64,000 bases of DNA. Origin: Rhynchopus euleeides (Eukaryota; Euglenozoa; Diplonemea; Diplonemida; Diplonemidae). Below are positions 9,712 through 20,049 of this stretch, piece after piece (within the stretch, counting starts at the first letter, position 1; each line of letters opens with the position of its first letter). Both the position numbers and the translations under genes were made by a program. Under the pieces are notes generated by a model. The model did no database searches, had not been told where the DNA came from, and worked only from the letters and a program-made list of their open reading frames with translations. The stretch spans positions 1,488,001-1,552,000 of the forward strand of contig OY723298.1 in NCBI GenBank assembly GCA_963210315.1. Reading direction: 5' to 3'.

Positions 9712-10345
9712 ACATGATTTGACCACACCCGCAGTGCCCGTCCTCTTCAATATCACGCTCGAGAGGAGGCGGGCCCACTGCTTTGCTGTGTTGCCTCGTT
9801 TCCTTCTTATGATGGCACAGCTCACACATGACGTTGCGACCATGTGTCGCAGTCTAGTGATTGCCTCTGTTGACATGCCTTTTATCTATCTGCCTGATGC
9901 CCAGTGACACACAGGTCCGCACTGAAGCGAGCCTCGTCAGGGAGTGTGCTGAAGACTGCACCCTCTGGATTGTGAGCTCAAGACAGGCGCGTGTGCCACA
10001 GCCTGGTCATCCTTGTTTGTTCATTGCTTTCTTGTGACCCTGCCACACTGCCGCTTGCTCGGAGACGCTTCAGCAGCTTCTCTGTGCAGTTGTGCAGTGC
10101 CCCCACTCCCACCCCTCATCCTGTTGCACGAATTGATGGCAGAACAGCTGCCTCTTCTTCGCATTATAAAAGACTCGTGGCGGAGCTCGACCCCCCCCCC
10201 CCCCACCCCCCCTACACACCCCACTGCATTGTCAGTCGCATTCTGCTGTCCTGCTCCCTCCCGATGCACCGGGTGTGGATCGGCTTGTCGCAGAGCCACT
10301 GCCACCACCACACCAGACAACACTTCTTCCTCTGTCCCCCCACCA
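9712..10345 (+). repeat. Duplicated 3'-flank plus promoter block, copy 3
   Basis: This third copy follows Cys-rich copy 3 and leads into the large receptor-like gene. It is closest to the copy at 2854-3471. Homology continues into the leader up to about 10340 (GATGCACCGGGTG and the ACTTCTTCCTCTGTCCCC segment). Confidence 0.8.
10165..10172 (+). promoter_or_regulatory. TATA-like element TATAAAAG
   Basis: An intact TATAAAAG sits in the same conserved context as at 3276. It lies 374 bp upstream of the first Met of the large receptor-like gene. The leader between them contains a CA repeat and C/T-rich tracts. Confidence 0.45.
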
Positions 10346-10374
10346 CCCCCCCCTCCAATCCAGGCACACACAGC

Positions 10375-10403
10375 CACACACACACACACACACACACACA
10401 CAC
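10375..10403. repeat. CA dinucleotide microsatellite
   Basis: A (CA)n tract of about 14 units lies in the presumed 5' leader of the large receptor-like gene. Confidence 0.9.
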
Positions 10404-10538
10404 CACCTTCTGTACCTTCGAAACCCCCCGAGTCTCTCTCTCTCTCTCCAACTGCTTTGACAGCCTCCCGCCGACGCTGCTGCACCCCCCACCCCCCCTT
10501 AACAAGCCACCCCGATGATTCAATAGCATTGCCTCACT

Positions 10539-13500
10539 TTGGGGTGCACCTCCCCCTCGTCCCTTTCTCCCTCCGATTCGGCACAGGCCGCGATGCGATG
10601 CGCACCTCCGACCCACGTCACAGCCGGGGGGGAGGGTTGCAGGGCATCGGCGAATGCCTCGCCACGCCACTTCGCCCCTCTGATGTGTGCGGTCGCAGCT
10701 CTCTCTCTGGCTGCCGTGCCGCTTGCTGCGGGGGCTCCGTGCGCCACAGGGCAGGGCAACGGCACCACTGCAGGGCTGGGCACTGCCACCATCACATCCC
10801 TTCCAGATGCAACAGGCCTCCTCTTCCCTATCGGGGAGTTCCTCCCTTCAGTCCCCTCTGCACTCGGGGGGACGCGGTGGACAATCCTCGGGCATATTTC
10901 AGAGGAGTCTGTCCCGGCAATGCTCGCCGCAATCCCCAAGGGGGCAGGCACGCCTGGTGCAACGGTAGAGGTTAACCTGCGGTGCTCCCAGTCTGTGGTG
11001 TTCTGCAACATTGGGATAACCCGCGATGTCACCCCGGGGAACATCGACGGCCTCAGCCTCTGCGGGGTTCTCAACGGCACGCGCTACCTCGCTGTGGAGG
11101 TTGGGCCTATTCCAGCAACGGCAACCCCGGGGGCGCTTTTCGGGACGCCAACCCCGCCGGAACCCACCACCACCCCACCTCGCGTGACGTATATCGAAGT
11201 CGTTGCGGGGCATGCCTCGTTTGTCCGCCCTGTCGAGCAGCACATCGTGCGGAAACCCGGGGTGCTCCTCCCCCCCATCGTCGTGGTGACGACTGACAAT
11301 TCGGGAAACCCAGGCCTGCCTCCACAGAGCAACTCCGGGCAGCACCACGTCTCCCTGACGTGTTCTCCGAGAGGGCATGACCCGACGTTTCGTCTGATCG
11401 GCTCACTCACCAGGCTCGTGGTGAACGGGAGTGTCATATTCAACGAGCTGGTCGCAGAAGGCAAAGTGGGGATCTGTGATTTTGTCTTTGAGTCCGATAT
11501 GTTCCTCCTGGAGCCCCACCGGGATGACGTGAGGGTCTCCTTAGAGCTTGTCCCGGGTGATCCACATCACATCGATATCCAGCTGCGCAGCAGGGATACG
11601 CAGACCGAAGTGTTAGATCATGGCGCCGTGACATCAGTTTCATCTCTATCCTTCCTCCACTTCAGCCTGTCTGCGGTGGACAGAGGGGGTAATATGTTGA
11701 GCATCACCTTCTGCAGGAAAGGTGGTGCGTCGGGTGAGGCTAACACGTCGGCGCCCCTGCTGTACATCAGCCAGTTTTCAGAGAAGTCGTGCGTCCTCCT
11801 CGACCTGGTGTGGGAAAACACCGCGGTGGGGCTGCCGCAGTATGACGTTGGGGGCGTGCGGGACGAGAGCATCCTCAAATCCTTTACTCCAAACCACGGG
11901 GAGTTTAACATGTGGATCCCGGACTTCCAGGGGAAGGTCATACTGGAGACGCGATTCCACCCCTCCGTCTCCGCCCTCCTCGGTGTGGTCTCCCGTGCAT
12001 CCTACTCTGTGGTGGACCGTGGGTCCTTCCGCTGCATCGAGGCCAACGCTGGAGACTCCCTGAGCACCGACTTGGCAAACCACCTCCTGGACAAATCCAC
12101 GATGGACGAGGTATCACGCTCCTTCTTCGATCTTACGGTGCCACCTCCTCCCTTTGTCAGGTTCAACATCAGCTCCCTGGGCGCACAGAGCTGGTACTTC
12201 AACCTCCCTGCCAGGCACCAGTATTGGGTTCTCATGCAGAGCCCCTTCTACATCGAGATAGATCCCGTCCTCTCCGAATACTTCTGCTTCGGGTTCAGCT
12301 ACGCCAGGGTGGACGACCTGAACATCTACATCAAGAAGCCCTTCTGCTCTACAGCAAACCAATTCCAGGTTGTGAAGGAGCTAGCCCTCCTCCTATTCTC
12401 TCTGGGGGACCGGAGTGCGCAGTATCATAAGACGAAAGGGTCGCAGGATGGATACCCTGGGCTGTTCAACTTCACGGGGTATATCCCCCCGTTGGAGCGG
12501 CTGTCGGTGTGTGTTGGGAACCGGATCCTGTCCCCTGCGACTACCGGGTATGACATCGACTGCTGCAGCAGGGAGACCGGGGTCTGCACGAAGAACGGCG
12601 ATTCCCACAGCCTGCAGACTGCGATGATCATCATATCCATCGGGCTGACCACCATCATCGCTGGGGTGCATCTTGGGTGGATAATACGCTGCCTCCGCGG
12701 AGCCTTCAGGCTGTGCTCCACATTCACCGACACGGAGGAGGTGTCGCAGAAGGTCAAAATCGCGTTTGTCCACTGCATCTGCCCCGTGTTCCCCCTCTTC
12801 TCTGTTGTCGTCAACTATGAATACGTCAAGGAGGGCCACCCGCTCATGGTGCTGTGGAGCGTGCAGATCGGGGTGATCGGGATGTGGTATCTCGCTTGCC
12901 TCAGCAGGCTCATCCCCATGCGCCTGAAGTCCTCCAAACGTTTCTACGACCTGATGGTGTTGGTGCTGGGGTACATCTCGCTGTGGCTGCTGTGGGCTGC
13001 GCTGCTGTGGTCCCTCCCGAGCATCATCCTGGAGACCCGCCGGACCTTGGTGCCCTTCGTCTGCTTCTCCACCCTTCTGGCACACCTCATCCTCAAACCC
13101 AGCCTCATCGCCAACAGCCACATCGCAAGCGTCGGGATGTTTGAAGTCGCCGTGCTGGATACACAGGACCAGATGCTCGACTCCCTCATCGGCACCGCAG
13201 TGTTCGCCTTCTTCCTCACCCTCCTGGTCTATAGCCTCAACAGCCTCTCTGTCGTGACAGACACACAGGTCATCCTCGCAATCGTGGTGGTGCTCGGTGT
13301 GGGCTTCTTCATGTCCTGGTCCCTCAGCGGTCGACTCTCAGCAGCTCTGCGCCGAACCCTCGGTGAGGTTACAGAGAAGGTTTCCTCCTTTGTCGCAGAC
13401 ATGCTTGCCAGGCGTGGCCAGCAGACAGAGGAGAAGGCGGAGCAGGCGCGCGAGATGATCGAGAAGACGAGCTACGAAATAAACGAGGAGGTCCGCCGGA

Positions 13501-16500
13501 AGCTCATCGCCGTGCAGGACGGGTTGGAGAATGTCGAGAAGGCAGCCAACGACAACGCCTTGGTGCAGACGGTGGGCAGGCTTCTCTCCAGGGGCGACAC
13601 CCCACGGTACGACGATGAAACCATGCCCCTCCAAGAGGGCGAATACGAGGAAGGAGAGGAGGAGGAGGACCACGAAGGCTACCTCGATGGTGATGGGGAT
13701 GACCCCGACGGAGATGGCTTCCTCGACTACACCCAGGGGGGGACCGACACCCGGAACGCCTCGAAGCAGTCCTCCACCGTGAGCCCTCTGAACCCGCTGC
13801 GGACCGTGTCGAGCGACGGGGGGCAGGCGCAGTATATCCCGCCATCGAGAGCAGACGTCGACCCGGGTTCGGCGCTGCTGCGGCAGCAGCTCTCGAGCAA
13901 CCTCTCCGACACGGAGAGCACCCACAAGGCGACTGATAAATCTGGCCGGGCAAACCGCTCCCCGAAGTATACCTCGGGGTTTAACAGCAGCGGGACTCTC
14001 GGTGGGTCGCGCGACAAGGCGGGTTCTCCAACTGGGATGCGGATGAGGCGCCCCAGCCGTTTCCAGGCCTTTGTGGATGTCGCGGCAACCGTTGCGGAGA
14101 ACGTGATGGACACCGCGGGGTCCCCGAAGGGCTCCCCAAAGACAGGCCCGGGCTCCGCGATGAAGCGGAGCCCCTCCTTCTGGGGCGACCCGGAGACGCA
14201 GCAGCTGGCGCAGCTCGTGAGGGCGAAGTCTGTCACCGCGCTGCACAGCATCCTCAGGAATGGAGCGGGGGGCGGGGGCGACGCCTCCCCAGAGTCGCCC
14301 TTCGCGATGGGCCCGAAGGGCGACGCGGCTGGGCCCTCCGGGCCAGCCGCGGAGTCCCCTCTGAGGCCCGTCGGTTCCACGTCGTCAAAGCTGACTGTGT
14401 CCACCCCGCTGGCGCCGAATGCCGGGATGTCGCCGCATCTGCACCCCACGCAGTCGACCCGATTCTGCGACACCCTCTCCCCCGTGAGGGTTGCCACCCC
14501 CGCCGGGCTGTATGAGACAGATTCGAGGCTGTCCTCAGCGGCATTCACCAAGTCACCCCCGATGCTCTTCGGCGCCTTTGCGGATGATGTGGAGCGCCTC
14601 CTCGGGAGGGACGACGCGCAGTTCGACGCCTCCCCTCCGGCTGCCGCAGCGCCGGCAACCCCCGCGGAGCCCACCCCCGCCACGCCTGCCGCCTCCGGCG
14701 GAAGCCCGCAGCTGCTGACACCTGTGGCACAGCAGCAGCAGCAGCAGCAGCATGAGCCGCAGCAGGAGTCGAGCGTTGTGCTGCTTCGGTTTGACGAATC
14801 ACAGCCCCTGGGGTTCCACCTGTCGAAGAAGGGCCCTCTGGTGCTGGACAGGGTGTACCCGGGGTCTGTCTCGGAGGACCGGGGCCTGAGCAAAGAGATC
14901 GGGAGGGTTCTGGTTGCGGTGAACGGAGAGGCTGTGTCCTGCACGCAGGACGTGCGCCGCTTCACAAAGCGTGCGGGGATGCGAGTGGAGATGACGTTCG
15001 CCCCGCCTGCGCCGCAGACGCAGCCGCAGCCGCCACCGATCCCCGCGGCGCTGAAGCCGCTGCAGCAGAAGCCGGTGTCACCTCTCCCTTCAATGCTGCG
15101 CTCCCCTATCGACCGTCCCGCCAGCGTGGGCAGCGGTGTGGGGAGTGGGGTGGGGAGCGCCACATTAGGGAGCATGCCCCTCTCCATCGACGGCCCCATG
15201 CTGCAGACCATCGAGGTGGACGAGCCGTTCCGCCACCACCCCGCGCCCTGCAGCGAGCAGTCCTCCACCAGCGAGCCGCACGACGACAGGGCCTACGACC
15301 GCTCCGCCATAACAACCGCATCGCAGCTCTCCAACAACGACCTGACCCGCGGCGACAAATCCTCCAAAAGCATGGGGCTCCTCTCCAACGCCTCCGACAG
15401 GGGGTGGTGTGCGGGGCGCAGCACCGCTGGGGGTGCCTCCTCCTCGCAGCTCCCGGTGACGAGCTCCCTCGGCGACGAGCGGAAGTCGGGGAAGAGCGTC
15501 ACGCTCTGCGACGTGATGGATCGCACCCGGGGGTCGGGGGGTGGTTCCGGCGGGCTGGGCTCCGGTGGCCTGGGCTCGGGGGGTTTGGACCCCCCGACGT
15601 CGCCGCAGGATACGACGCCGGAGGCGGGCAGCAGCAGCAGGGACACTCCCACTCAGCAGCAGCAGCCCGCCCGCCCCGCCGCGCGGCAGCGCGGCGAGGA
15701 GAAGCCAGGCGTGCACCTCTCGCAGCATCTGCTGTCGGCGCACCAGCGGGCACCCCTGCTTGCCCAGGGGATGCTGCTGCGCCCGCAGATCTCCACCGTG
15801 TCCACAGTGGATGACACCGACGCGCTGTATGCGGGTATCCCGCATGTGGCCTCGCGGAGATGCAGTGCTCTGACGACGCAGTCGCAGGCGTCGAGCGATC
15901 CGATGTCTGTGGTGGTGGACCCGCTGCCCATCTCGCCGCAGTCGCGGGAGGCGCTGGTGGGGTGCCTGCGGAAGGGGGGCACGCCGCGGAGCCCGGAGGG
16001 GCGCCCTGCGCAGGCGCGTGTGTCGCAGGAGCTGCCCAGCAGCAACGAGGAGCTGAGTGTGTCGCTGGGCCCTCCGAAGAGCTCGCCGCGCAGCCAGGCC
16101 GCGACGCCGCGGTCGACGGAGAGCATCACGCCGAGGGAGGGGGGGCGGCTGCCTTCGCCGATGACGCGTGCGAGCAGCAATGTCGGGATGATCATCAGCG
16201 CGCTGCGGGACAGCGTGGCGGCCCCCGGGAGCGATGCGGGGGGGTCGCTGCCGTCGCCCGGTGCGGGGGGTGCCCCCGTGTCGCTGCTGCCCCTGACGCA
16301 CCTCAACTCGCTGCGGAACAACCTGGAGTCGCTGCCGGAGATGATAGACGACACAAGCGACAGGGTGTTCAACGTCATCAAGGAGAAGTCGCGCGCCATC
16401 GGTGGGGTATGCCATAGGGTGTGGGGTGCGGTGCGTTGCGATCTGTGTGGTGTGGCGTGGTGTTTCTGTCCCCCTCCCCCCCACCCCGCGTGTTGTGTTT

Positions 16501-17127
16501 CGTGTTGTGTGTCGGGACGTTATATACCCCCAACCCATTCAGCAGGCAGGCGCAGGGCTGGCGAGGCAGGGCAGCGTCGCCAATATGACAGGCATGTCGC
16601 CCGACGGCTGGGTCGAGGGCGGGACGTGGATCGGGAACAAGTGGGTGCCCCCCCACAAGGAGAAGAAGGCGCTGGACAGGCTGGACCGCGAGGAGCGCCG
16701 CAACAGCTCGCGCGAGATGCGGCGGCACAACAGCGAGATCCGCAGGGCGAAGGAGCGCGAGAGGGAGCAGGTCGCCTCGGCGGGCAAGGGGGCCACCCCG
16801 AAGCACGCCGGGCTGCAGGTCGCGCGGTCCTTCCGCCTGCTTGCGAGCGATGTGCTGTCGGTCAGCATGCTGGACAACGGATCGCGCAGAGGCAGCGGTG
16901 GGTCTGGCGGCGTTCCCCCAAGCGAGAGGTCCGGCAGCGTGTCGCCACGCGGCTTCGCCTGGAAGCGCCCCGCGGGCGAAAGGATAACGCCTCTCCCATT
17001 CGACGCGTCGCCCCGCCGCACCCCGCGGCAGGCACGCCCGCGCCTCCTCAGCTCGCACAGCGTGCCAGCCAACCTGGCCCTCTCGCAGTCTCAGCTGTCA
17101 CAGCTGTCGAGTTCGCACCTGGCATAG
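10539..17127 (+). CDS. Giant multi-pass receptor-like protein with PDZ-like domain (two exons)
   Basis: Exons 10539-16406 and 16543-17127 give about 2150 residues. The intron starts GTATGC, ends CAG and is phase 0; the acceptor at 16545 also keeps the frame. A hydrophobic segment (MCAVAALSLAAVPLAAGAPC) at residues 49-68 looks like a signal peptide, so translation may really start at 10593 or 10683. An ectodomain of about 620 residues follows, with many possible N-glycosylation sites. Between residues 696 and about 930 there are about seven hydrophobic segments, the first being MIIISIGLTTIIAGVHLGWI. Then come a coiled-coil-like stretch, an acidic Asp/Glu run, long Ser/Pro-rich disorder, a Gln repeat and a PDZ-like domain at about 1410-1485 (PLGFHLSKKGPLVLDRVYPG). 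The tail is basic. The layout resembles a sensory or adhesion receptor tied to a scaffold. No family is recognised, and the exact number of membrane spans is uncertain. Confidence 0.75.
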
Positions 17128-17176
17128 CCTTGTCTCCCTGCCTCTCTCACCCTCACGATCCCCCCCCCCCCCCCTA

Positions 17177-17547
17177 GGGGGGGTCAAATGCCACCCTTTT
17201 ACGTGGACAAACACGATTTTTCAAAAAAACCGGCGCAGAGGCCCCAAAGCCCCCGTAAACCCTCCAAACCCCCCCAGATCGGTCCGGAAACCCATCGAAC
17301 CCCACTTTTCCACCATTCCGGGCACCTCAGGTGCCCGAATTGGGGTACCTAAATTTTGTGCCACCGTTTGGTACCGGACAGTGCCACTGTGTGGGAGGTT
17401 GGAAAAGAAAATGCCCCAACACACCACATCTGAGGGTTGCAATGCATGTTGCTTGCCAACCACGTCATCCGGTGGGTGTCAGGCGCTATGTAGGTGGCAT
17501 TAGCCAGGTCTTCGATGTGTTCTGGCTTGTATATGTACCTCCCTGCC
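17177..17547 (+). repeat. Left terminal inverted repeat of foldback element
   Basis: This arm pairs with 17966-18325. It carries a few extra bases near the outer end (CACCCTTTTACGTG) that the right arm lacks. Confidence 0.9.
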
Positions 17548-17965
17548 ACCATGCACCGGGAGGCTGCCTGTAGGTACGGAACAAGTCCAGATGGTCGTGT
17601 GATTCCTGTGCAGCAGTGCTCCACAACCGGGATGTGTTGACAACGACTGTTGCAACACGAGCTGTACATTCCGGGAACACACGAAGTGCGCTGTCGTGGT
17701 ACCCATTGTGCCAGAATTGGTAGTTGCTGCGGTCTACTTTGCCTGGCCCAAGAGCACTGGTACTGAACGGTGCAATATGCGTGGCGAGGTGAATGCAACG
17801 GAAGGGCGCAAAGTCAATACAGCTCTCGGATGGCGGGTGGTGGTGCCACTAGTGTGTGACGTTCACTCGAGGATACAACGCATCACAATGAATCAGCAAC
17901 CGTGGACCGAGTACAATACGCTCTCTGTGGCTGGTGTGGGGGACAAAGGCAGTGCCTGTGCCGCA

Positions 17966-18325
17966 GGCAGGGAGGTACATATACAAGCCAGAACACATCG
18001 AAGACCTGGCTCATGCCACCTACATAGCGCCTGACACCCACCGGATGACGTGGTTGGCAAGCAACATGCATTGCAACCCTCAGATGTGGTGTGTTGGGGC
18101 ATTTTCTTTTCCAACCTCCCACACAGTGGCACTGTCCGGTACCAAACGGTGGCACAAAATTTAGGTACCCCAATTCGGGCACCTGAGGTGCCCGGAATGG
18201 TGGAAAAGTGGGGTTCGATGGGTTTCCGGACCGATCTGGGGGGGTTTGGAGGGTTTACGGGGGCTTTGGGGCCTCTGCGCCGGTTTTTTGAAAAATCGTG
18301 TTTGTCACCCCCATTTGACCCCCCC
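17966..18325 (-). repeat. Right terminal inverted repeat of foldback element
   Basis: Reverse complement of 17177-17547, ending at the inner boundary GGCAGGGAGGTACATATACA. Confidence 0.9.
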
Positions 18326-18889
18326 TACCCCCCCCCCCCCCTCTCCTGCTGGTTGCTCGAACGGGGTGTTGTGTGCGTTGCGCGCTGCCTCTGGGGGGGG
18401 GGGGGGAGGGTGGGGAGGGCGTTCCGCCAGTGGTGGTGGTGGTGGGTGTTGTGTATATTCCCCGCGACTCGTCTCTTCGCCCCGAAACTAACGAAGTCCT
18501 AGACTCTCACCGTTATGTGTGTCATCAGGGGGGGGGGGGGGGAGAGGAGGGAGGGGCGGTGCAGCTTTGTGGCTGGAGGAACCCCTGCCGCAATCGGGTT
18601 GCCCCACTTCCGTGTGCGCCACAGTGGGTATCGCATCGAGTGCAATGGGGAAAGGGGGGGGGCGCTGGATGCTTCGGGGTGCGTTCGGCACTGCTGCAAA
18701 TAAACGAAAGCCAGCTGAAAAATAAAAAGAAAAAAACATATTTGGTGTTACCGAAATATGGGCAAATTCGCACGAACGGGGCACGAAATATCAGGGTGGG
18801 CCCATTTTTTCTCTTTTCCCCCCCTTTTTTTTTGTAGCCTCATGCAATGAAGGAGGAAATGGAACACGGAGAAAGCAGGTCATTCGAGT
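18326..18889. other. Intergenic, G-rich, between foldback element and retroelement
   Basis: No gene is seen. Long G runs occur near 18395-18408 and 18530-18542. Positions 18771-18796 match 24682-24707 (one mismatch in 26), which may mark outer repeats of the retroelement region. Confidence 0.55.
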
Positions 18890-18912
18890 TTACGGCACGC
18901 GTAGTGCCGTAA
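18890..18912. other. Perfect 9-bp-stem hairpin upstream of retroelement
   Basis: TTACGGCAC, a 5-base loop GCGTA, then GTGCCGTAA. It lies just upstream of the 22-bp repeat at 18947 and the gag-like gene. A terminal hairpin of the element is possible but not proven. Confidence 0.55.
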
Positions 18913-18946
18913 TTGCAGAGCCACATCTCACCTCATCACAGGTCGA

Positions 18947-18968
18947 GGTGTGTGCGTTTCACCACAAC
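18947..18968 (+). repeat. 22-bp direct repeat, 5' copy
   Basis: Identical to 23818-23839 and followed in both places by CTCTCCC after a small gap. It sits 35 bp before the gag-like start. Confidence 0.7.
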
Positions 18969-19002
18969 TCTCACAACCTCTCCCAAACAACCAAACAACA
19001 CA

Positions 19003-20019
19003 ATGCCGGACCGGAACGCAACCGTGATCATCGACCAGGCGTGGATCGATGTTCCGACCCCGGTTGTTCCGGGAAACGCAGCGGGGGTGGACGGCACCCC
19101 CGACTGCGTGTTTCCGGAGTGCGGGGCGCTGCACTCCGACGCGCACTCGTCTGTGTGTCGCATGTGTGGAAGGCGGACGACGAAGAGCTGCCTGAAGGCC
19201 TACATGGAGGGCACGGGGGATCAGACGGTCGAGAAGATGACCGACCAGTGGATGGAGCCACACTGGGTCTGCCCCCTCTGCGCGCTGTATCTCCACAATG
19301 GTGAGGCAACATGGACCCTCAAGGAGGAGGACGAGGGCGACGCCGATGCCAACATGAGTGACGCTACGCCCAAGGTGAGGGACCTCTGGGAGTTGATGAG
19401 GGGTGTGGATAACCCAAACACCAAGGCAATTCTGGAGGAGGTCTTGGATGATATGCAGAGGAAGGAGCGGCAGGCGAAGCTGGAACGCGAGGGGCTGACC
19501 GGCACCCGCATCACGGTGGTGGAGCAATGGCGCCACCGGATGCAGTCGCCAGCGCTGCACGCAATGGCCATGAGGGCACTGCGTGATCGTTTCGGGAAGG
19601 GGGCGGACGATGCGGCTGCGGCAGCGACCGGGCCCCAGCACGAACTTCGGGTCGCGCTCTCCGTGTTGGACATCCTGATCCCCATCGTGTCGACGAAGCC
19701 TGAGGCAGTGCAAGCTGCCCACAACCTCCTGGTCCGCTTGGAGGGGCTGCGCCTCCGGGAGTGGTACGGGCTCGCGGCGCAGCTGCACTGGGAGCGGCGG
19801 CTGGAGGGCATGCCGGCAAGCGCGCTGACGGAGCAACTATTCAGGTCGCTCCAGAGCCAAGCCCAGAGCGAGGGCGAGAAGGAGAAGGCCAACAACAAGC
19901 GGCGCCGCACCGAGGGCGCGTGGGACGAGGAGGAAGAGAGGCCAGTGGTGCCGAAGGGAGGTAAGGGGGGAAAGGGATCCAACAAGGGCTTCAACAAGGG
20001 ATCCAAGTGGGGCAAGTGA
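19003..20019 (+). CDS. Retroelement gag-like protein with PHD-like zinc finger
   Basis: The protein has 338 residues from the ATG at 19003, which follows an A/C-rich leader. Residues about 28-95 form a cysteine cluster: CVFPECG, CRMCGRRTTKSC, then HWVCPLC. The W-x-C-x-x-C end is typical of PHD/RING-type treble-clef fingers rather than a retroviral CCHC knuckle. The middle is helical and charged. The C-terminus is a Lys/Gly-rich basic tail (GGKGGKGSNKGFNKGSKWGK), as expected for nucleic-acid binding. Its TGA stop (20017-20019) is followed by C, and the recombinase frame continues in register directly after it, so part of the protein may be made as a gag-recombinase fusion by readthrough. The gag role is inferred from position and charge. 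Confidence 0.7.
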   Translation: MPDRNATVIIDQAWIDVPTPVVPGNAAGVDGTPDCVFPECGALHSDAHSSVCRMCGRRTTKSCLKAYMEGTGDQTVEKMTDQWMEPHWVCPLCALYLHNGEATWTLKEEDEGDADANMSDATPKVRDLWELMRGVDNPNTKAILEEVLDDMQRKERQAKLEREGLTGTRITVVEQWRHRMQSPALHAMAMRALRDRFGKGADDAAAAATGPQHELRVALSVLDILIPIVSTKPEAVQAAHNLLVRLEGLRLREWYGLAAQLHWERRLEGMPASALTEQLFRSLQSQAQSEGEKEKANNKRRRTEGAWDEEEERPVVPKGGKGGKGSNKGFNKGSKWGK

Positions 20020-20049
20020 CAAGCCACACCTGCGCAGGGAGAGCCGGGG

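Larger units (their letters stand above)
17177..18325. mobile_element. Non-autonomous foldback/MITE-type element with long inverted repeats
   Basis: The outer ends are exact inverted copies: G7 then TCAAATG at 17177-17190, and CATTTGA then C7 at 18312-18325. Both are flanked by TA (17175-17176 and 18326-18327), which suggests a TA target duplication. The inverted arms (17177-17547 and 17966-18325) stay near-identical for about 360 bp apart from a small indel near the ends. The 418 bp centre (17548-17965) has no coding sequence I recognise. With no transposase, the element would depend on one supplied elsewhere. A Tc1/mariner-type source is suggested only by the TA flanks. Confidence 0.85.

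Noticed and set aside
13727-15268. A 513-codon antisense open frame in the receptor-like gene
   Set aside because: It mirrors Ser/Pro/Gly-rich disordered coding on the sense strand, which continues into a PDZ-like domain.
17331-18182. Short open frames in the foldback arms encoding the same 60-residue stretch
   Set aside because: They look conserved only because the two arms are inverted copies; no domain is recognisable.
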